Positions 1-10,800 of a DNA stretch of 64,000 bases are shown here, in pieces. This stretch comes from Fragum whitleyi. Lineage: Eukaryota > Mollusca > Bivalvia > Cardiida > Cardiidae. Position numbers and translations under genes: made by a program. Location: NCBI GenBank assembly GCA_948146395.1, contig OX411547.1, positions 62,501,610 through 62,565,609 on the forward strand. The letters run 5' to 3'. Position 1 is the first letter of the stretch, and each line of letters begins with the position of its first letter. Under the pieces are notes generated by a model. The model searched no databases. It was not told the origin of the DNA and worked only from the letters and a program-made list of their open reading frames with translations.

Positions 1-123
1 CATTACTTAGTAGGTCTTAGGAGATTTTGGAGTGTTAATGTATGCATTTAAAGTAAGCTTTATTTAATGAAAGTCTTAAGATTTTAAAGCCAGTGGAGCG
101 ATACAGGCCCTTGGGCCTCTTGT
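1..123 (+). repeat. F2 modular repeat, right end
   Basis: The sequence ends with the F2 right-end signature: the inner inverted repeat CCAGTGGAGCG, a hairpin AGGCCCTTGGGCCT, then CTCTTGTT. The same end occurs inverted at 8768 and, diverged, at 17780. Only the right arm is inside the window; the rest lies upstream. Confidence 0.75.
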
Positions 124-157
124 TTATTGAAAGTTTCTTCTTATTCATCTCATGTTA

Positions 158-185
158 TTCAGGTGAGCGATTTAGGGCCTTTTTG
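158..185 (+). repeat. F1 right-end fragment
   Basis: A short stretch TCAGGTGAGCGATTTAGGGC matches the F1 right inverted repeat and the first arm of its hairpin, but the hairpin and CTCTTGTT are decayed. It sits about 35 bp after an F2 right end, so two right ends lie in tandem. Confidence 0.5.
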
Positions 186-451
186 CTTAAGATTCTGAGG
201 GGTTGACCAGACAGTGGGATAGGAAAAGCAACTGTCCGAAAAGCCGTTTATAAAATTGTGTCGAAGTGCTTTGAGTACCACTAATGTTACTAATCATTTT
301 TTAAACCTGCTTGACAAAAAGTATTTTATGTTGTCAGATGAAGAACATAAAAAGTTTATTTGGTTACTACATTCTGTGTTTAACATATGTTCATCCCATC
401 TACCGTAAAAATGGCCATAATATATATGTGTGTGTGAATAAATTAGACCAA

Positions 452-540
452 TAATAGCGGGGCATATTTGTCTCGCGAGACGACTCAGCAACCCGATAGA
501 TATTCTTCTCAAATCTCGGGATTAAAATGTGCCTAGCTTT
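452..540 (+). repeat. Dispersed repeat R1, copy I left half
   Basis: This stretch aligns with 3838-3924 across the motif GATATTCTTCTCAAA and on to a T5 run. Copy I is interrupted by the F1 element at 541-2092 and resumes at 2093. A weaker third copy may lie at 250-300. The R1 family itself is not recognised. Confidence 0.65.
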
Positions 541-2092
541 TTAACTCACCTGAGCTCATCGTGCTCAAGGTGAGCATTTGTGATCATTGAATGTGCGTCG
601 TCTGTCGTCCGTCGTCATCCGTCAACAATTTAAGTGATTACACTCTAGAGGCCACAAATATGATCCAATCTTCATGAAACTTGGTCAGAATGTTGGTCAG
701 GTCACAATGATGAACAATATTGAAAATGGAAAGGATCCATGCCATATCATGGGAAAAGGGGCCTTAAAGACAATTTTCTTGTTTACATACTAGAGGCCAC
801 AAATATGATCCAATCTTTACGGAACTTGGTAAGAATGTTGGTCAGGTCACAAGGATATACCCTATTGAAAATGGAAAGGATCCAAACCATATCATGGGAA
901 AAGGGACCTTAAAGACAATTTTCTTGTTTACATTCAGGGGCCACAAATATGGCACAATCTTCACGAAACTTGGTCAAAATGTCAATAAGGCTCCTTTTCC
1001 CCTAATATGGCATGGATCCTTTCCATTTTCAATAGAGTTCCTCCTTGTGACCTGACCAACATTTGACAATATTCTTGTTTACACTAGATGCCACAAATAT
1101 GGTCCGAATTTCATGAAACTTGGTCAGAATGTTCTCCAGGTCACAAGAATGAACCAAATCGAAAATTGGAAGGATTCATGCAAAATCAAGGGAAAATGAG
1201 CCTTAATGATAATTTTCTTGTTCTAGAGGCCACAAATATGATCCAATCTTCATGAAACTTGGTCAGGATGTTGTTCAAGGCACTAGGATGAACCCTTTTG
1301 AAATTGGAAAGGATCAATGCCATATCATGGAAAAAGGGGCCTTACAGACAATTTTCTTGTTAACACTCTAGAGGCCACAAATATGATCCAATCTTCACGG
1401 AACTTGGTCAGAATGTTGGTCAGGTCACAAGGATGAACCCTATTGAAATTGGAAAGGATCAATGCCATATCGTGGAAAAAGGGGCCGTACAGACAATTTT
1501 CTTGTTTATACTCTAGAGGCCACCAATATGATCCAATCTTCACGGAACTTGGTCAGAATGTTGGTCAGGTCACAAGGATGAACCCTTTTGAAAATGGGAA
1601 GGATCCATGCCATATCACAGGAAAAGGGGCCTTAATTATAAATCTTGTTTACGCTCTAGATGCCAAAAATATGGCCAAATCTTTATGAAACTTAGTCAGG
1701 ATGGTGGTAAGGTCACAAGCATGAACCCTATTGTAAATGGGAAGGATCAATGCCATATCAAGGGAAAAGGAGCCTTAATGATAAGTTTATTTTTTACATT
1801 CTAGAGGCCACAAATATGGCCCAATATTCATGAAACTTATTCACAATGCTGACCATGTCACAAGGAAGAACCCCATTGAAAATTGGATGGATCCATGCCA
1901 TATCACGGGAAAAGGGAGCTTAATGATAATTCTCACTTTACGCTCTAGAGGCCAGCTATTTTTTGGTCCAAACTTCATGAAACTTGGTTTTATATTATCT
2001 TCTTTATGACATCTGCCTATTTAAGTGATGTGACGTCCAAGGGGTAAAAAAGACTCAGGTGAGCGATCTATGACCATCATGGTCCTCTTGTT
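541..2092 (+). mobile_element. Complete F1 modular repeat, A-type modules
   Basis: The left end has AACTCACCTGAG followed by a hairpin and a GTCGTCC-rich stretch. The right end is CTCAGGTGAGCG, a hairpin GACCATCATGGTC, then CTCTTGTT. Between them are about nine tandem modules of 143-145 bp. Each begins at CTCTAGAGGCCAC and carries CATGAAACTTGGTCAGAATG and a CACGGGAAAAGGGGCCTTA-like phrase. Module lengths drift by 1-2 bp, so no reading frame is kept and the open frames here are chance. The flanks match a second R1 copy that lacks the insertion (3836-4060), which fixes both boundaries. No protein is encoded, so it must be non-autonomous. The structure resembles bivalve pearl or Helentron-like elements; that class is an inference. 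Confidence 0.8.
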
Positions 2093-2305
2093 AAGAGATA
2101 CTACTGATATTTTTAAATCATTGACAAACCCTCGTACTCGACAACTCCATGTTAGTTTAATTCGATGTTGAAGGTCTTTATTCAATTATGTAGGAAAATA
2201 AGCATTATCTTACTGGATAGACTAACTCCCCGAAAAATTACCGAGGCGTTTTTCAGAGGATTTTATCATGGAATCATCAATTTAATTAACATGCTAGATA
2301 TTCAG
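2093..2305 (+). repeat. Dispersed repeat R1, copy I right half
   Basis: R1 resumes after the F1 insertion with AAGAGATACT. It matches copy II through CGACAAC, the TTCGATGTTGAAG-like stretch, and ACCGAGGCGTTTTTCA with TTTTATCATGGAATCATCAA. Copy I has an extra stretch of about 60 bp before ACCGAGG. Confidence 0.65.
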
Positions 2306-2334
2306 AGACATCTACGATAACAGTTGTAACAAAA

Positions 2335-2523
2335 TGTCACCGAGGTCACATTTTTTGTCTGATCAAGCTGGAATCTTGTCAGAATGATTGTCTTGATAAA
2401 ATCTCGGGCGAATATGAAACAGTGACAAGTGGGGTCAAAAACTAGGTCATGGGGTCAAATCTTAGAAAAAACCTTGTATTCTCTCTAGATGTCACATTAT
2501 TTGCCCAATCAACCTGAAACCGT
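2335..2523 (+). repeat. Two decayed B-type modules
   Basis: The phrases GTCAGAATGATTGTCTTGAT, GGGGTCAAAAACTAGGTCA and GCCCAATCAACCTGAAA mark B-type modules like those at 57460-58440. No terminal hairpin is visible, so this is a fragment of an F1 element abutting the Tc1-like element. Confidence 0.6.
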
Positions 2524-2631
2524 GCGACTTTCAGAAATTACTTTGTTTTTTCGAAATCTGTACAAGTGGCTTCGTTAGTCAAAGCACAACTCGAAGTTCA
2601 CCATAGAAGGATACAAATATCCATATCCATA

Positions 2632-3622
2632 ATGCCAAGACTAAATAATGAAGAACACGCACGAATTTTTGGCATGCTGGAAATGGGCAGTTCCCAAAAT
2701 CACGTAGCTAGACGTTTTAACATATCTAGATCAACTTTAGTGCGTTTGGTTAGACGTGTGAACGCCACAGCAAGTCTTCGGGACAGGCGTAGATCTGGTA
2801 GGCCTCGCTCAACTTCTCTGTACGTCAAGACAACTTTATTCGTCAACGGCACCTTCGTGACCGGTTTTTAACAATTACATCTACATCTGCAGCCGTTGTT
2901 GGTAATCACGGAAGGAATATTAATGTAAACACAGTAGGACGCCGGTTACGTGAACGTCGGGCTGTGTCAAGGCCTTAGCGTGGTATGAAATTTTCACAAC
3001 GTCATCGACGAAAACGTCGCGTATGGGCTCAAATAAAATTACCTCAGACGGCGATGGCGGACAGTTGTGTTCAGTGACGAGGTCAGGTTCAATATTTCAC
3101 ATGCCGACGGACGCATCCGGATATATCGACGTCTAAATGAACGTTATGTGCGTAATTGTGTTTTAGGGCATAACCGCTTCGGAGGTGGCGGGTAATGGTA
3201 TGGGCCGCCATCAACCGTGTAATCAAAACGACCCTGGTTGTTGTTCAATGCAATTTGAATGCCAGGGGATACAAAAACAAAGTTTTACAGCTGTTGTCCT
3301 ACCCCTGTTTCGCCGACAACCTGGACTCACGTTTATGCATAATAACGTACGTCCACATGCGGCGCGTATCATCGCAAATTTCCTCCAAGCCAATATTGAC
3401 GTTCTGCCATGGCCAGCCAACTCTCCGGACTGCAATCCAATCGAAGACATGTGGGATATCCTAGGACGTCGTTTGCGTTAACGTCAGCCACCACCTCAAA
3501 CTAAGCAACAGCTGACTGACGCTCTTCATCAGGAGTGGGCTCGCATCCCGAGGTACCTTCTGTGAAACCTGTGTGGCTCAATGAGACGCAGACTGCAAGC
3601 AGTGATTGCTTGTCATGTTTGA
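2632..3622 (+). pseudogene. Tc1-like DD34E transposase, dead
   Basis: In intact relatives this is the cut-and-paste transposase: an N-terminal helix-turn-helix DNA-binding region followed by a DDE catalytic domain. The start at 2632 gives MPRLNNEEHARIFGMLEMG, then SRSTLVRLVRR and GRPRST, the bipartite HTH. FSDEVRF supplies the first Asp and is followed by RFGGGG and VMVWAAIN. The second catalytic Asp of the usual QDNARPH motif is replaced (HNNVRPH). SPDCNPIEDMWD carries the Glu, about 33 residues on. At least three frameshifts and in-frame stops near 2970, 3480 and 3560 break it. Length to the final stop at 3622 equals a full transposase of about 330 residues. Clear terminal inverted repeats were not found. 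It cannot work as it stands. Confidence 0.85.
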
Positions 3623-3835
3623 CATACGCGTTACTGACACCTTAAAGGTATTGGTCATTTCTAATCTTGAATGAAATGTGACAAATGTTTTTGTTTTAGC
3701 CTAAAGCCTTGCTCCACCTTTGAAAAACATCCCGATCAGTGTCTTCCGACAAATACAAATAGTACTTATATTTAGTGTCCCTCATTGAACCACAGCTGAA
3801 TGCATGTGAGGCGTTATTTATGACAGTCAGTGTAC

Positions 3836-4060
3836 ATCAATGAAAGCGAGGCCTATTTGTCTCTTGAGTCGGCTAAGCAATCTGGTAGATATTCTTCTCA
3901 AACCTCTTGTTGAAAATGTGCCGAACTTTTTGAGAGATACTCGTGTCTTTTATAACAGTAACCAACCACCGTACCCGACAACACAATATTAGTTTCATTC
4001 GACGTTGAAGAAATACCGAGGCGTTTTTCAAAGGATTTTATCATGGAATCATCAAATTTC
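3836..4060 (+). repeat. Dispersed repeat R1, copy II (empty site)
   Basis: This copy runs uninterrupted through CTTTTTGAGAGATAC, where copy I carries the 1.55-kb F1 element. It is therefore a paralogous empty site for that insertion. Confidence 0.7.
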
Positions 4061-4532
4061 ACATTAAAAAATAATATTCCAATTCAACTACGATTTCTAC
4101 CGTCAAGTAAAAGGTTTTGCAATGGGGAAAAATGCGCCAACGTATGCTACTCTAACAGTAGGTTACCTATAGCATAGATTATATGTAAATATTAAAGAAT
4201 TGATACTGATTTTTCATTACAATTCGTCAATGTATGGACAGAGTTTTTTGGCGACCGCCTTTTCCCTTGGACACGCTCTAAAGCTAAACAATATATATTG
4301 CACAATATTCTCGACAATATACAAGAATATATAAAGCTTACTATTAAAAGCAACGAAGAAAAAATATCATCCTTGGACAGCCTTATTATAAAGGGAAGAC
4401 CCATGTAACAGACATATCTTTAAGGGACGAGTTCTTACTAACATACCGGGGAGGGATGTTTTTTAAAGAAAAAAAAAATGAACAAAGAACAAAAGTAAAA
4501 CCTTCGTGTCACGAACGCAAAAATACAGCAGA
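4061..4532 (+). other. No recognised feature
   Basis: AT-rich sequence with only short chance open frames. No coding, RNA or repeat signal was seen. Confidence 0.5.
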
Positions 4533-5290
4533 ATGTCTGGTGGGTATACTTGTCCCCCCTATGGAATATCAAATAAGCAGTTGACCAGACACCGCCAATA
4601 CAGACATTGTCCCCAGCTGAATACAGGGCGTGACGAAGGCAAGGGGGGTCCTTGCATTATCTGAGGCATCCGACTTCATTAAGCACCAGCATCCACTTTA
4701 CTCACCAATCACCAGCAGAAGCCGCCGCAAAAACAATCCTTCAGTCCTTCCATCAACCAGGCCTACAGCAACTACCAGCCAACCACTAGCAACCACCTCA
4801 AAACCATCAGCAACCTCCCCACTCCCACCAGCCAAACCTTGGGCTTGCGTTCTGCAGTTATACATACCCCTTTGCTATCAAATTTCGAGTCTTATATACC
4901 GGTTAGTCTGGTGGATTTCTTGAATGACTATTGCCCCTCTTAAGGGGCATTCAAGGGGAACGACCCCCCCACTCCCGGACCAGCAGTGTTTTGAATGCGC
5001 CAAAACTGCAGACGTTGTCCGACTTGGCTTTTAGGAGGACTCAGGACGGTATAATTCTAGGACGAACCTATTCATTATTTAAAAACAGGAGAAGACCTGC
5101 TGTCTTTTGGTGACCGATGCGTGGCGAGCTCCCCATAGACCACAATTTATAACTCAGGATCCGCAGTTTGCCCCAGGAGGGTGACGGTCCCTGCCAAGAG
5201 ACCTCTAGATCCGAGGCTCTTGATAAGGGATGCCTTTGCATCCATCTTGGAGGATGCTGTCTCGTCTAGCGAGGAGGGAGTCCAGAAAAA
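4533..5290 (+). pseudogene. Broken zinc-finger ORF, unknown family
   Basis: An ATG at 4533 opens MSGGYTCPPYGISNKQ and continues LTRHRQYRHC. This resembles a C2HC or C2H2 finger in which one Cys may have become Tyr. The frame is stopped at 4662-4664. The same frame then runs through a Gln/Asn/Pro/Ser-rich stretch to SYIPVSLVDFLNDYC and stops near 4940. Coding-like pieces follow in other frames, including AKRPLDPRLLIRDAF and SILEDAVSSSEEG near 5180-5290. A zinc finger, then a low-complexity linker, then a conserved tail would suit the first ORF of a transposable element, but I cannot name the family. The decay implies an old, inactive copy. Confidence 0.35.
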
Positions 5291-6310
5291 TAATATTAAT
5301 GGACATTTTTAGGCGCTACATCCAAAAAATTCAGGATCTTAACGCTGTACAAGTTAAATTTTTTACTTAAAACAAAGTTTGTCACTGATTAAGTCGCAAT
5401 ATGAAATTACAAACAATTTAGATCTTGTCATAGCATAATCGACTTAAGGGCTTGGTTTGACTCAATGTATCTGATATCTGAAGGAAATTCCATCGCTCTG
5501 GAGCTCAGTATGAAAAGCTGGAATCGGATGATGACCTCAGGTTTCTTGATGGAGTGTACTGATTCAGCATGTCACTGATAAATGAATTGGGAACGACCTG
5601 AAAAGAAGTTGTGACGTAGAACACATAGCTTAAAGATAATACGTGCTTCAATTGGAAGCTAGTGTAACGATTTAAGGACTGGGGTGATGTGGTCATGCAA
5701 TCGTACCTTTACAACTAATCAGGTTGCACAGTTTTGGACTCTGTAACTTATCAATAATGTATATGGGGGGCATTTGACAGAAGGGAAATACAGTAAAATA
5801 GTCGAATGAGTACAATAGCGCACGCAAATGATTTTCATGACTTCTTTTGTTAGATGTTTGCGAAGCGAACTTATCTGGCGAATGCACAATAGGCTGATCT
5901 GCATACATTTGTGACATGAGTATCTATTAACATATCATCCGCTATATGATAACCAAGATTTCCTGCAGAATCGTTAAAAGGAATAAGCACCTCGGCGAAT
6001 ACCAAGGGAGATGTTTCTGTGGACTTTTTCGCTCAAGGGTATTCATATTCCTATACTAGTGCGCCATTTCTATGACGTCTTTTTTTCTTTCTAATGGGTG
6101 AACTTTAATGGTGAAAGAGAAGACCAAGATCAGACTGCAGGTATCTGCTGGCTAATATTGTTTAGTTTTTCAGTTGATTTCAGAAATCGAAAATTTGTAA
6201 TTGAAAAGCGAACGTATTACCCTGTAATTTCTTGTCACCTTTAAATAATTAGAACATAATAAGAATTTTAAGGTTGTTTTCTACCTTCCTTCTAATTGTT
6301 ATTATAAAAG
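5291..6310 (+). other. No recognised feature
   Basis: About 1 kb with short open frames on both strands and no recognisable protein, RNA or repeat end. The sequence becomes more GC-rich after 6310, where a LINE 5' region starts. Confidence 0.45.
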
Positions 6311-6919
6311 GAATGTTCATATCGGATTTTGCTCCCAGCTGGGCGGGGGGATAGAAATAGTCGGAAATAGAATAGTCGGAAATAGGTAAGACCCCAAACA
6401 AATGGACCTGCCTGTTTCCGTGGGCTGCGACCCGTAATGCCTGATGACGGGATCCTGGTGGTTGAGTGACCTCAGGGATTGGCTAGGCCCTGTTTGCAAC
6501 ACACCACTTTGGCCCTGAGTTGGGATAAACGGGAGGTCAGGCGGGCCCGACCTGATCAATCGGCTGGTCATGCCATGCCCTAGGGCGTTTTTATTAACAG
6601 ACTTGTCTTTTAATTGTGTTCCTTAAACCACCGTTTTCATCAATTGACGTTTTCACTTACGTCTAAGAAGGCGGTGGATCATGGGCCAATCGGGTATAGA
6701 TGGTGTTTGATCGACAATTTTACTGTCTGACGTCTACTTCATGCTTGGTTGAAATATTCATCGGCGTATTTTTGCTTGATCTAGCCATTTTGCTACGAGT
6801 AAATCGGCGATGTATCCCCTGCACCTCTCCTGAGATTGAATTCCCCAGCTTAGGTGTACCCTTGTAGGACTCTGTGGGCGGGTGGTTTGGAGCATCGCCC
6901 ATGAAGTCAATCATCTACC
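6311..6919 (+). mobile_element. LINE 5' untranslated region
   Basis: This GC- and CpG-rich stretch sits directly upstream of the LINE ORF1 remnant. Its section around 6410-6465 (GACGGGATCCTGG and the part before it) recurs inverted at 17388-17573 with the same order of motifs. That identifies it as the leader of a multicopy element. It presumably carries the internal promoter; that is inferred from LINE biology. Confidence 0.55.
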
Positions 6920-7314
6920 ATGGCACAAAACAAGAAAACCAAGCGTTATTTATCAGACTCCGAAGAGGAAACTAGGAGCAGCAAGTCTTTTCCAAAGTTC
7001 CTTGTAATTTAAAATGCAAAACTCCCTGATGATCCTATAACAGATCTTTCACCTTTCATTATTGAGAAACAACTCAATGCTATATCATCGACACACCTAA
7101 GTCCGTGAAAATTTTGAAAAATGAAACGTTGTTGATAGAGGTATCTAAAAGAGCACCGGCAGATAATCTATTAAAGATCACAAAGTTCTACAACATAGAA
7201 GTCAAATGCTACGCCCATGAAAAGCTTAATACATCTGAGGAAGTAATTCGCTGTAGAGAACTGTCTAAATGCACTACGATTTATGAAATTAAACAAAATC
7301 TTGATAAGGATTGA
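6920..7314 (+). pseudogene. LINE ORF1 (gag-like), 5' part, broken and truncated
   Basis: ORF1 of this kind of LINE encodes a nucleic-acid-binding protein that packages the element's RNA. The start at 6920 gives MAQNKKTKRYLSDSEEE, a basic then acidic N-terminus. SPFIIEKQLNAISST follows after an in-frame stop at about 7010. A frameshift near 7098 moves coding into a frame reading ETLLIEVSKRAPADNLLK, FYNIEVKCYAHEKLNTS and RCRELSKCT. The pattern matches the N-terminal half of mollusc LINE ORF1 proteins as I recall them. The zinc-knuckle half and ORF2 are missing because the element stops at about 7314, where reversed B-type modules begin shortly after. Confidence 0.6.
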
Positions 7315-7417
7315 TAAGACATTATCTCTTCAATGCTTGGACAGGCTGACCCCATTAAATTTGGGTTACCGAAAACATGTCGGATATTAGATGCTCAAAT
7401 ACTACTGAAAGTGCCAA

Positions 7418-7850
7418 ATTTTACAGGTACAAGCATTCTGACCACGTTTCAAGACGTTTGGGTCAAAAATGTGGCCTCTTGATCACACACAAGGTTTTTC
7501 TTAGATTTGACCCAATTTCGAATTTAACCGAGATTTGATGGAGACAAACATTCTGACCAAGTTTCAAGACTTTTGGGCAATAATTTGGGCCTCAAGAGTG
7601 CACACAAGCTTTTCTTAGAATTGACCCCTTGAAAACATTTTGACCCCTTTTGACCCAATTTCGAACATGCCCGAGATTTGATGGAGACAACATTCTTACC
7701 AAGTTTCAAGACATTTGGCCGAAAAATGTGGCCTCTAACGTGCACTCAAGTTTTTCGAATATTTGACACCTTGACCCTATTTTTGACCTCGCTTGTTCCA
7801 ATTTCGAACTTTGTCGAGATTAGATTGAGACAAACTTCTAACCAAGTTTC
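7418..7850 (-). repeat. B-type modules, inverted
   Basis: Three to four copies of the B module on the minus strand show TTCTGACCAAGTTTCAAGAC and GTGGCCTC on the plus strand. Three copies are spaced 142 bp apart; the outermost, decayed one is 115 bp away. The 159-codon open frame from 7678 reads through these modules into unrelated sequence and is not a credible gene. Confidence 0.65.
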
Positions 7851-8767
7851 CCAAATATACTGCTTTTTAAACACAAGTGCACGGCCTTCGGATGCCTACG
7901 CTCGGCTGTTAAGTGATGATGGAAAATATAGAAAAGGGGCCTACCTTGCACAACATGCATCTAGAGTTACCTCCCTTGATAGTTTAGATTGCTCTTTTGA
8001 TAGTGAACATGTGTGCCAAGTTTCAAGTGGTTGCTTCAGTAGAACCAGAGATATCACGAAATTTAAGTTTCCGAACGACGATTACAACAACGACGGCGAC
8101 AATAAGGCTGTAGCAATAGAAATTTATACAACAACAAATGAAAACAGTTATACATAGTACAAAATAAACTAACCGTGTATCCTTTAATGATAGCACCCTT
8201 CCGAATAGCCCTTCCGAATAGCATCACCCTTACATTTTTAACTAAAAAATCCTACTTCAAAAGCCTAAATTTAAGGAAATTTTTTAGACTTGTTTTTTAA
8301 TTTGAGATGAAGTTCTTCTATCGTATAAATACAATTCACATCAATTCAAATTAAAAAGGGCCTTTATTAAATTCACATCAATTCAAATGATTTTAAATGA
8401 AAATGCATACTAATTTAAAGCTCCCTGAGCAGTCATGTATAGCTCCCGGGAGCAATTATAAGGAGAAATATGGTACATTAAATACTCATCTTAATTTTCT
8501 AACTTCTGTTATTTGATTTACAGGTTATTCTACTAAGAATCATAATGACATTAAATCTGTGTTATTGATCAAGAATTAAACTTCTATAACACACACCTGA
8601 AATTTTTTATATGCGCAAAAATTGATAATATCAACAGAGTTTGTCTTATATTTACTAAAGTTAAACACTATTATATCCTTGTCTGTTCCAAGTTCCCTCT
8701 TTTGTATTAAATTGAAATTTGTATGGTCTCTAATGTTTATCTTAAAATAGCGTCAACGTTATTAAAA
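7851..8767 (+). other. Unassigned, AT-rich toward the end
   Basis: 7860-8110 is less AT-rich and may be the tail of another repeat. 8160-8767 is AT-rich with a short direct repeat (AATTCACATCAATTCAAAT at about 8333 and 8371). No gene was seen. Confidence 0.4.
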
Positions 8768-10008
8768 AACAAGAGGCCCAAGAGGGCCTGTATCGCTCCA
8801 CTGGCTTTATCATCTCAAGATTTGAAAGAAAAATATTGAAAATAGAAATTAATGAAAGTCACAAGCATTCAGAAGGAATTCTGACTTTTTCCTAATTGAT
8901 ACGAATTTACAAGCTAATCAGAAGAGAACACATATAACTAACAAAACTAAAATTACACGGAAGAAGACTTTTTCTATGTCACTTAAAAGAAACCTATTAC
9001 ACTTATTTAACTCAAAATTATTCAATAAATTTCATTTCACCCATTACCTGACAATTTTGACTTTGATTAATCTGAATTCCAAAAAGTCTTATCAGACTAC
9101 GTAAAGCAAAAAAGCAAAGCCGAATAATGCAGAAAACATTCATAGAAAATGAATTAGAAAGCCATGAATGGCTTGAGTCGCTCCACAGGCTTGAAATTCT
9201 TGTAAAAGCAAATAAATGTTTTGACTAGATTTTTAGATATTTGGGGTTCTACTGATGTTGAAAATGATTTTCAAAGTTATATAACAGATAGAGAAATGAC
9301 CTCCGCTCTTAAAATATATATTTTTCATCAAATCAAAATGATTTTTTGTAGACTGATAAAGGGTTACTCAAGGATCATTCCAGTGAAATTTGGTGGATAT
9401 CCATCTGTTAAATTCTGAGAAATTGATTTTCAAAGTTTCCACTATATAACATATAGAGAAATGACCTCCGCCCATAAAATGCATTTTTTTCCATCCAATC
9501 ACAATGATTTTTTTGTAGACTGATAAAGGATCACACAAGGATCATTTCAGTGAAATTTGGTCGATATCTATCAGTTATATTCTGAGAAAATGATTTTCAA
9601 AGTTTCCACTATATAAGATACAGAGAAATGACCTCCGCCCATAAAATGCATATTTTCGATCCAATCACGATGATTTTTTGTAGACTGATAAAGGGTCACA
9701 CAAGGATCATTCATGTAAAATTTAATTGGTATCCATTGATTAGGATCTGATAAAACTCACTTTTTACCATATTTGGAAATATGCCACGCCCATTAAATCC
9801 AAGTTTTACATTGGATCAAAATTTCTTGAATAAATTGAAAGAGGGTCACCCAAGGATCATTCCTGTGAAGTTTGGTTGAAATCCATCCAGTAGTTTCTGA
9901 GGAGAAGATTTTTAAAGAAAAGTTTACGACCGCACGGACGGACGGACGCACGACGGACACAACGCCATGACAATATATCCAGTGGCCTTCAACCAGTGGA
10001 GCAAAAAA
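8768..10008 (-). mobile_element. F2 modular repeat, both ends present
   Basis: Read on the minus strand, the left end at 10008 is TTTTGCTCCACTGG, then a hairpin, then a GTCCGTCCGTCC stretch at about 9940-9960. The right end at 8768 is CCAGTGGAGCG, hairpin, CTCTTGTT. Three or four modules between 9220 and 9760 carry GAGAAATGACCTCCGC and TTTTTTGTAGACTGATAAAG. A last module next to the left end is C-like (GGGTCACCCAAGGATCATTC). A second right-end-like hairpin (AGCCATGAATGGCT plus GTCGCTCCAC) lies at 9163-9190, so there may be two nested or tandem right ends. There is no coding capacity. Confidence 0.7.
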
Positions 10009-10153
10009 TTGCAAATGAAATCAACTTTAGCTACAATGTTTGACTGGGAAAAAGGGACAAAAAGCTAAGGGTTTTCATAACAAATTATAAGGAAGGGAAG
10101 TAATGAGTGTATATTTTTATCACTTAATAAACAACATTGATCTCCCTTGATCT

Positions 10154-10370
10154 ATATTATATAAAGTGTTGATTGATTGATTGAATGGGGTTTTACGCCG
10201 CTTTCAACATTATTTCAGTTATATCGCGGCGGCTGGAGCACCTAACAATGGATTCCTGGTATTTCTCACGCCAGTACTACCATTACATCCTTTCCTAGCC
10301 TCCAGCTACTATCTCACATAGATCTACGATTATCGACCCATTGGTGAGAGACAAATATTATATAAAGTGT
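10154..10370 (-). mobile_element. SINE with 16-bp target-site duplication
   Basis: The body 10170-10354 is flanked by the perfect direct repeat ATATTATATAAAGTGT at 10154-10169 and 10355-10370. On the minus strand it starts TTGTCTCTCACCAATGGGT, contains CTATGTGAGATAG-like and ACCAGGAATCCATTG-like segments, and ends with GGGGTTTTACGCC in reverse and an (ATCA)n tail. The same unit occurs at 23838-24030, and its 3' part is fused to a tRNA-like head at 16147. The target duplication and simple-sequence tail are the hallmarks of LINE-driven retrotransposition. Confidence 0.8.
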
Positions 10371-10800
10371 ACAGAGAACTACAGATAGGGGGGATATTTT
10401 GTTTTTCAATTCTAAAAAAAAAATCATTCTTCCTAACTTAAACCCAATGCTGTTGTTACTCATTTGAAATGTCTCATCAAGATGAGTCAATTGAGTACAT
10501 AGTTATATTGGCAATAAACAATTTTACATTGGCTTTACCCCGTCTTATCTGGATCTTTTGTACCATGCATACAATTCCACAATATGTACTTCTCTTTGAA
10601 CAGACTTATAATATTTAAATAGTAATACATTTATACTTTCATAAAACAAAGCTGACTGATAGAAAACAAGACTTTGAAGTCCCTTTAGAACTATTTTGTT
10701 ATGACTTACTTGGTCTTGACCCCATTGCACTAAAATACTCAATCACCATCAGCCTGCATACCCTTTACTTTAATTCTTACCAACATAAGAAAATACTAAA
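10371..10800 (+). other. No recognised feature
   Basis: AT-rich sequence without a recognisable gene or repeat end. Confidence 0.45.

Noticed and set aside
541..2092. Autonomous Helitron with Rep/helicase
   Set aside because: No Rep HUH motif or helicase motif occurs anywhere in the window, and no TC...CTRR ends fit. Only a non-autonomous, Helentron-like interpretation is possible.
7678..8157. 159-codon open frame as a gene
   Set aside because: Its first half is inverted B-type modules, the rest unrelated; no domain is recognisable and the modules do not keep a frame in other copies.
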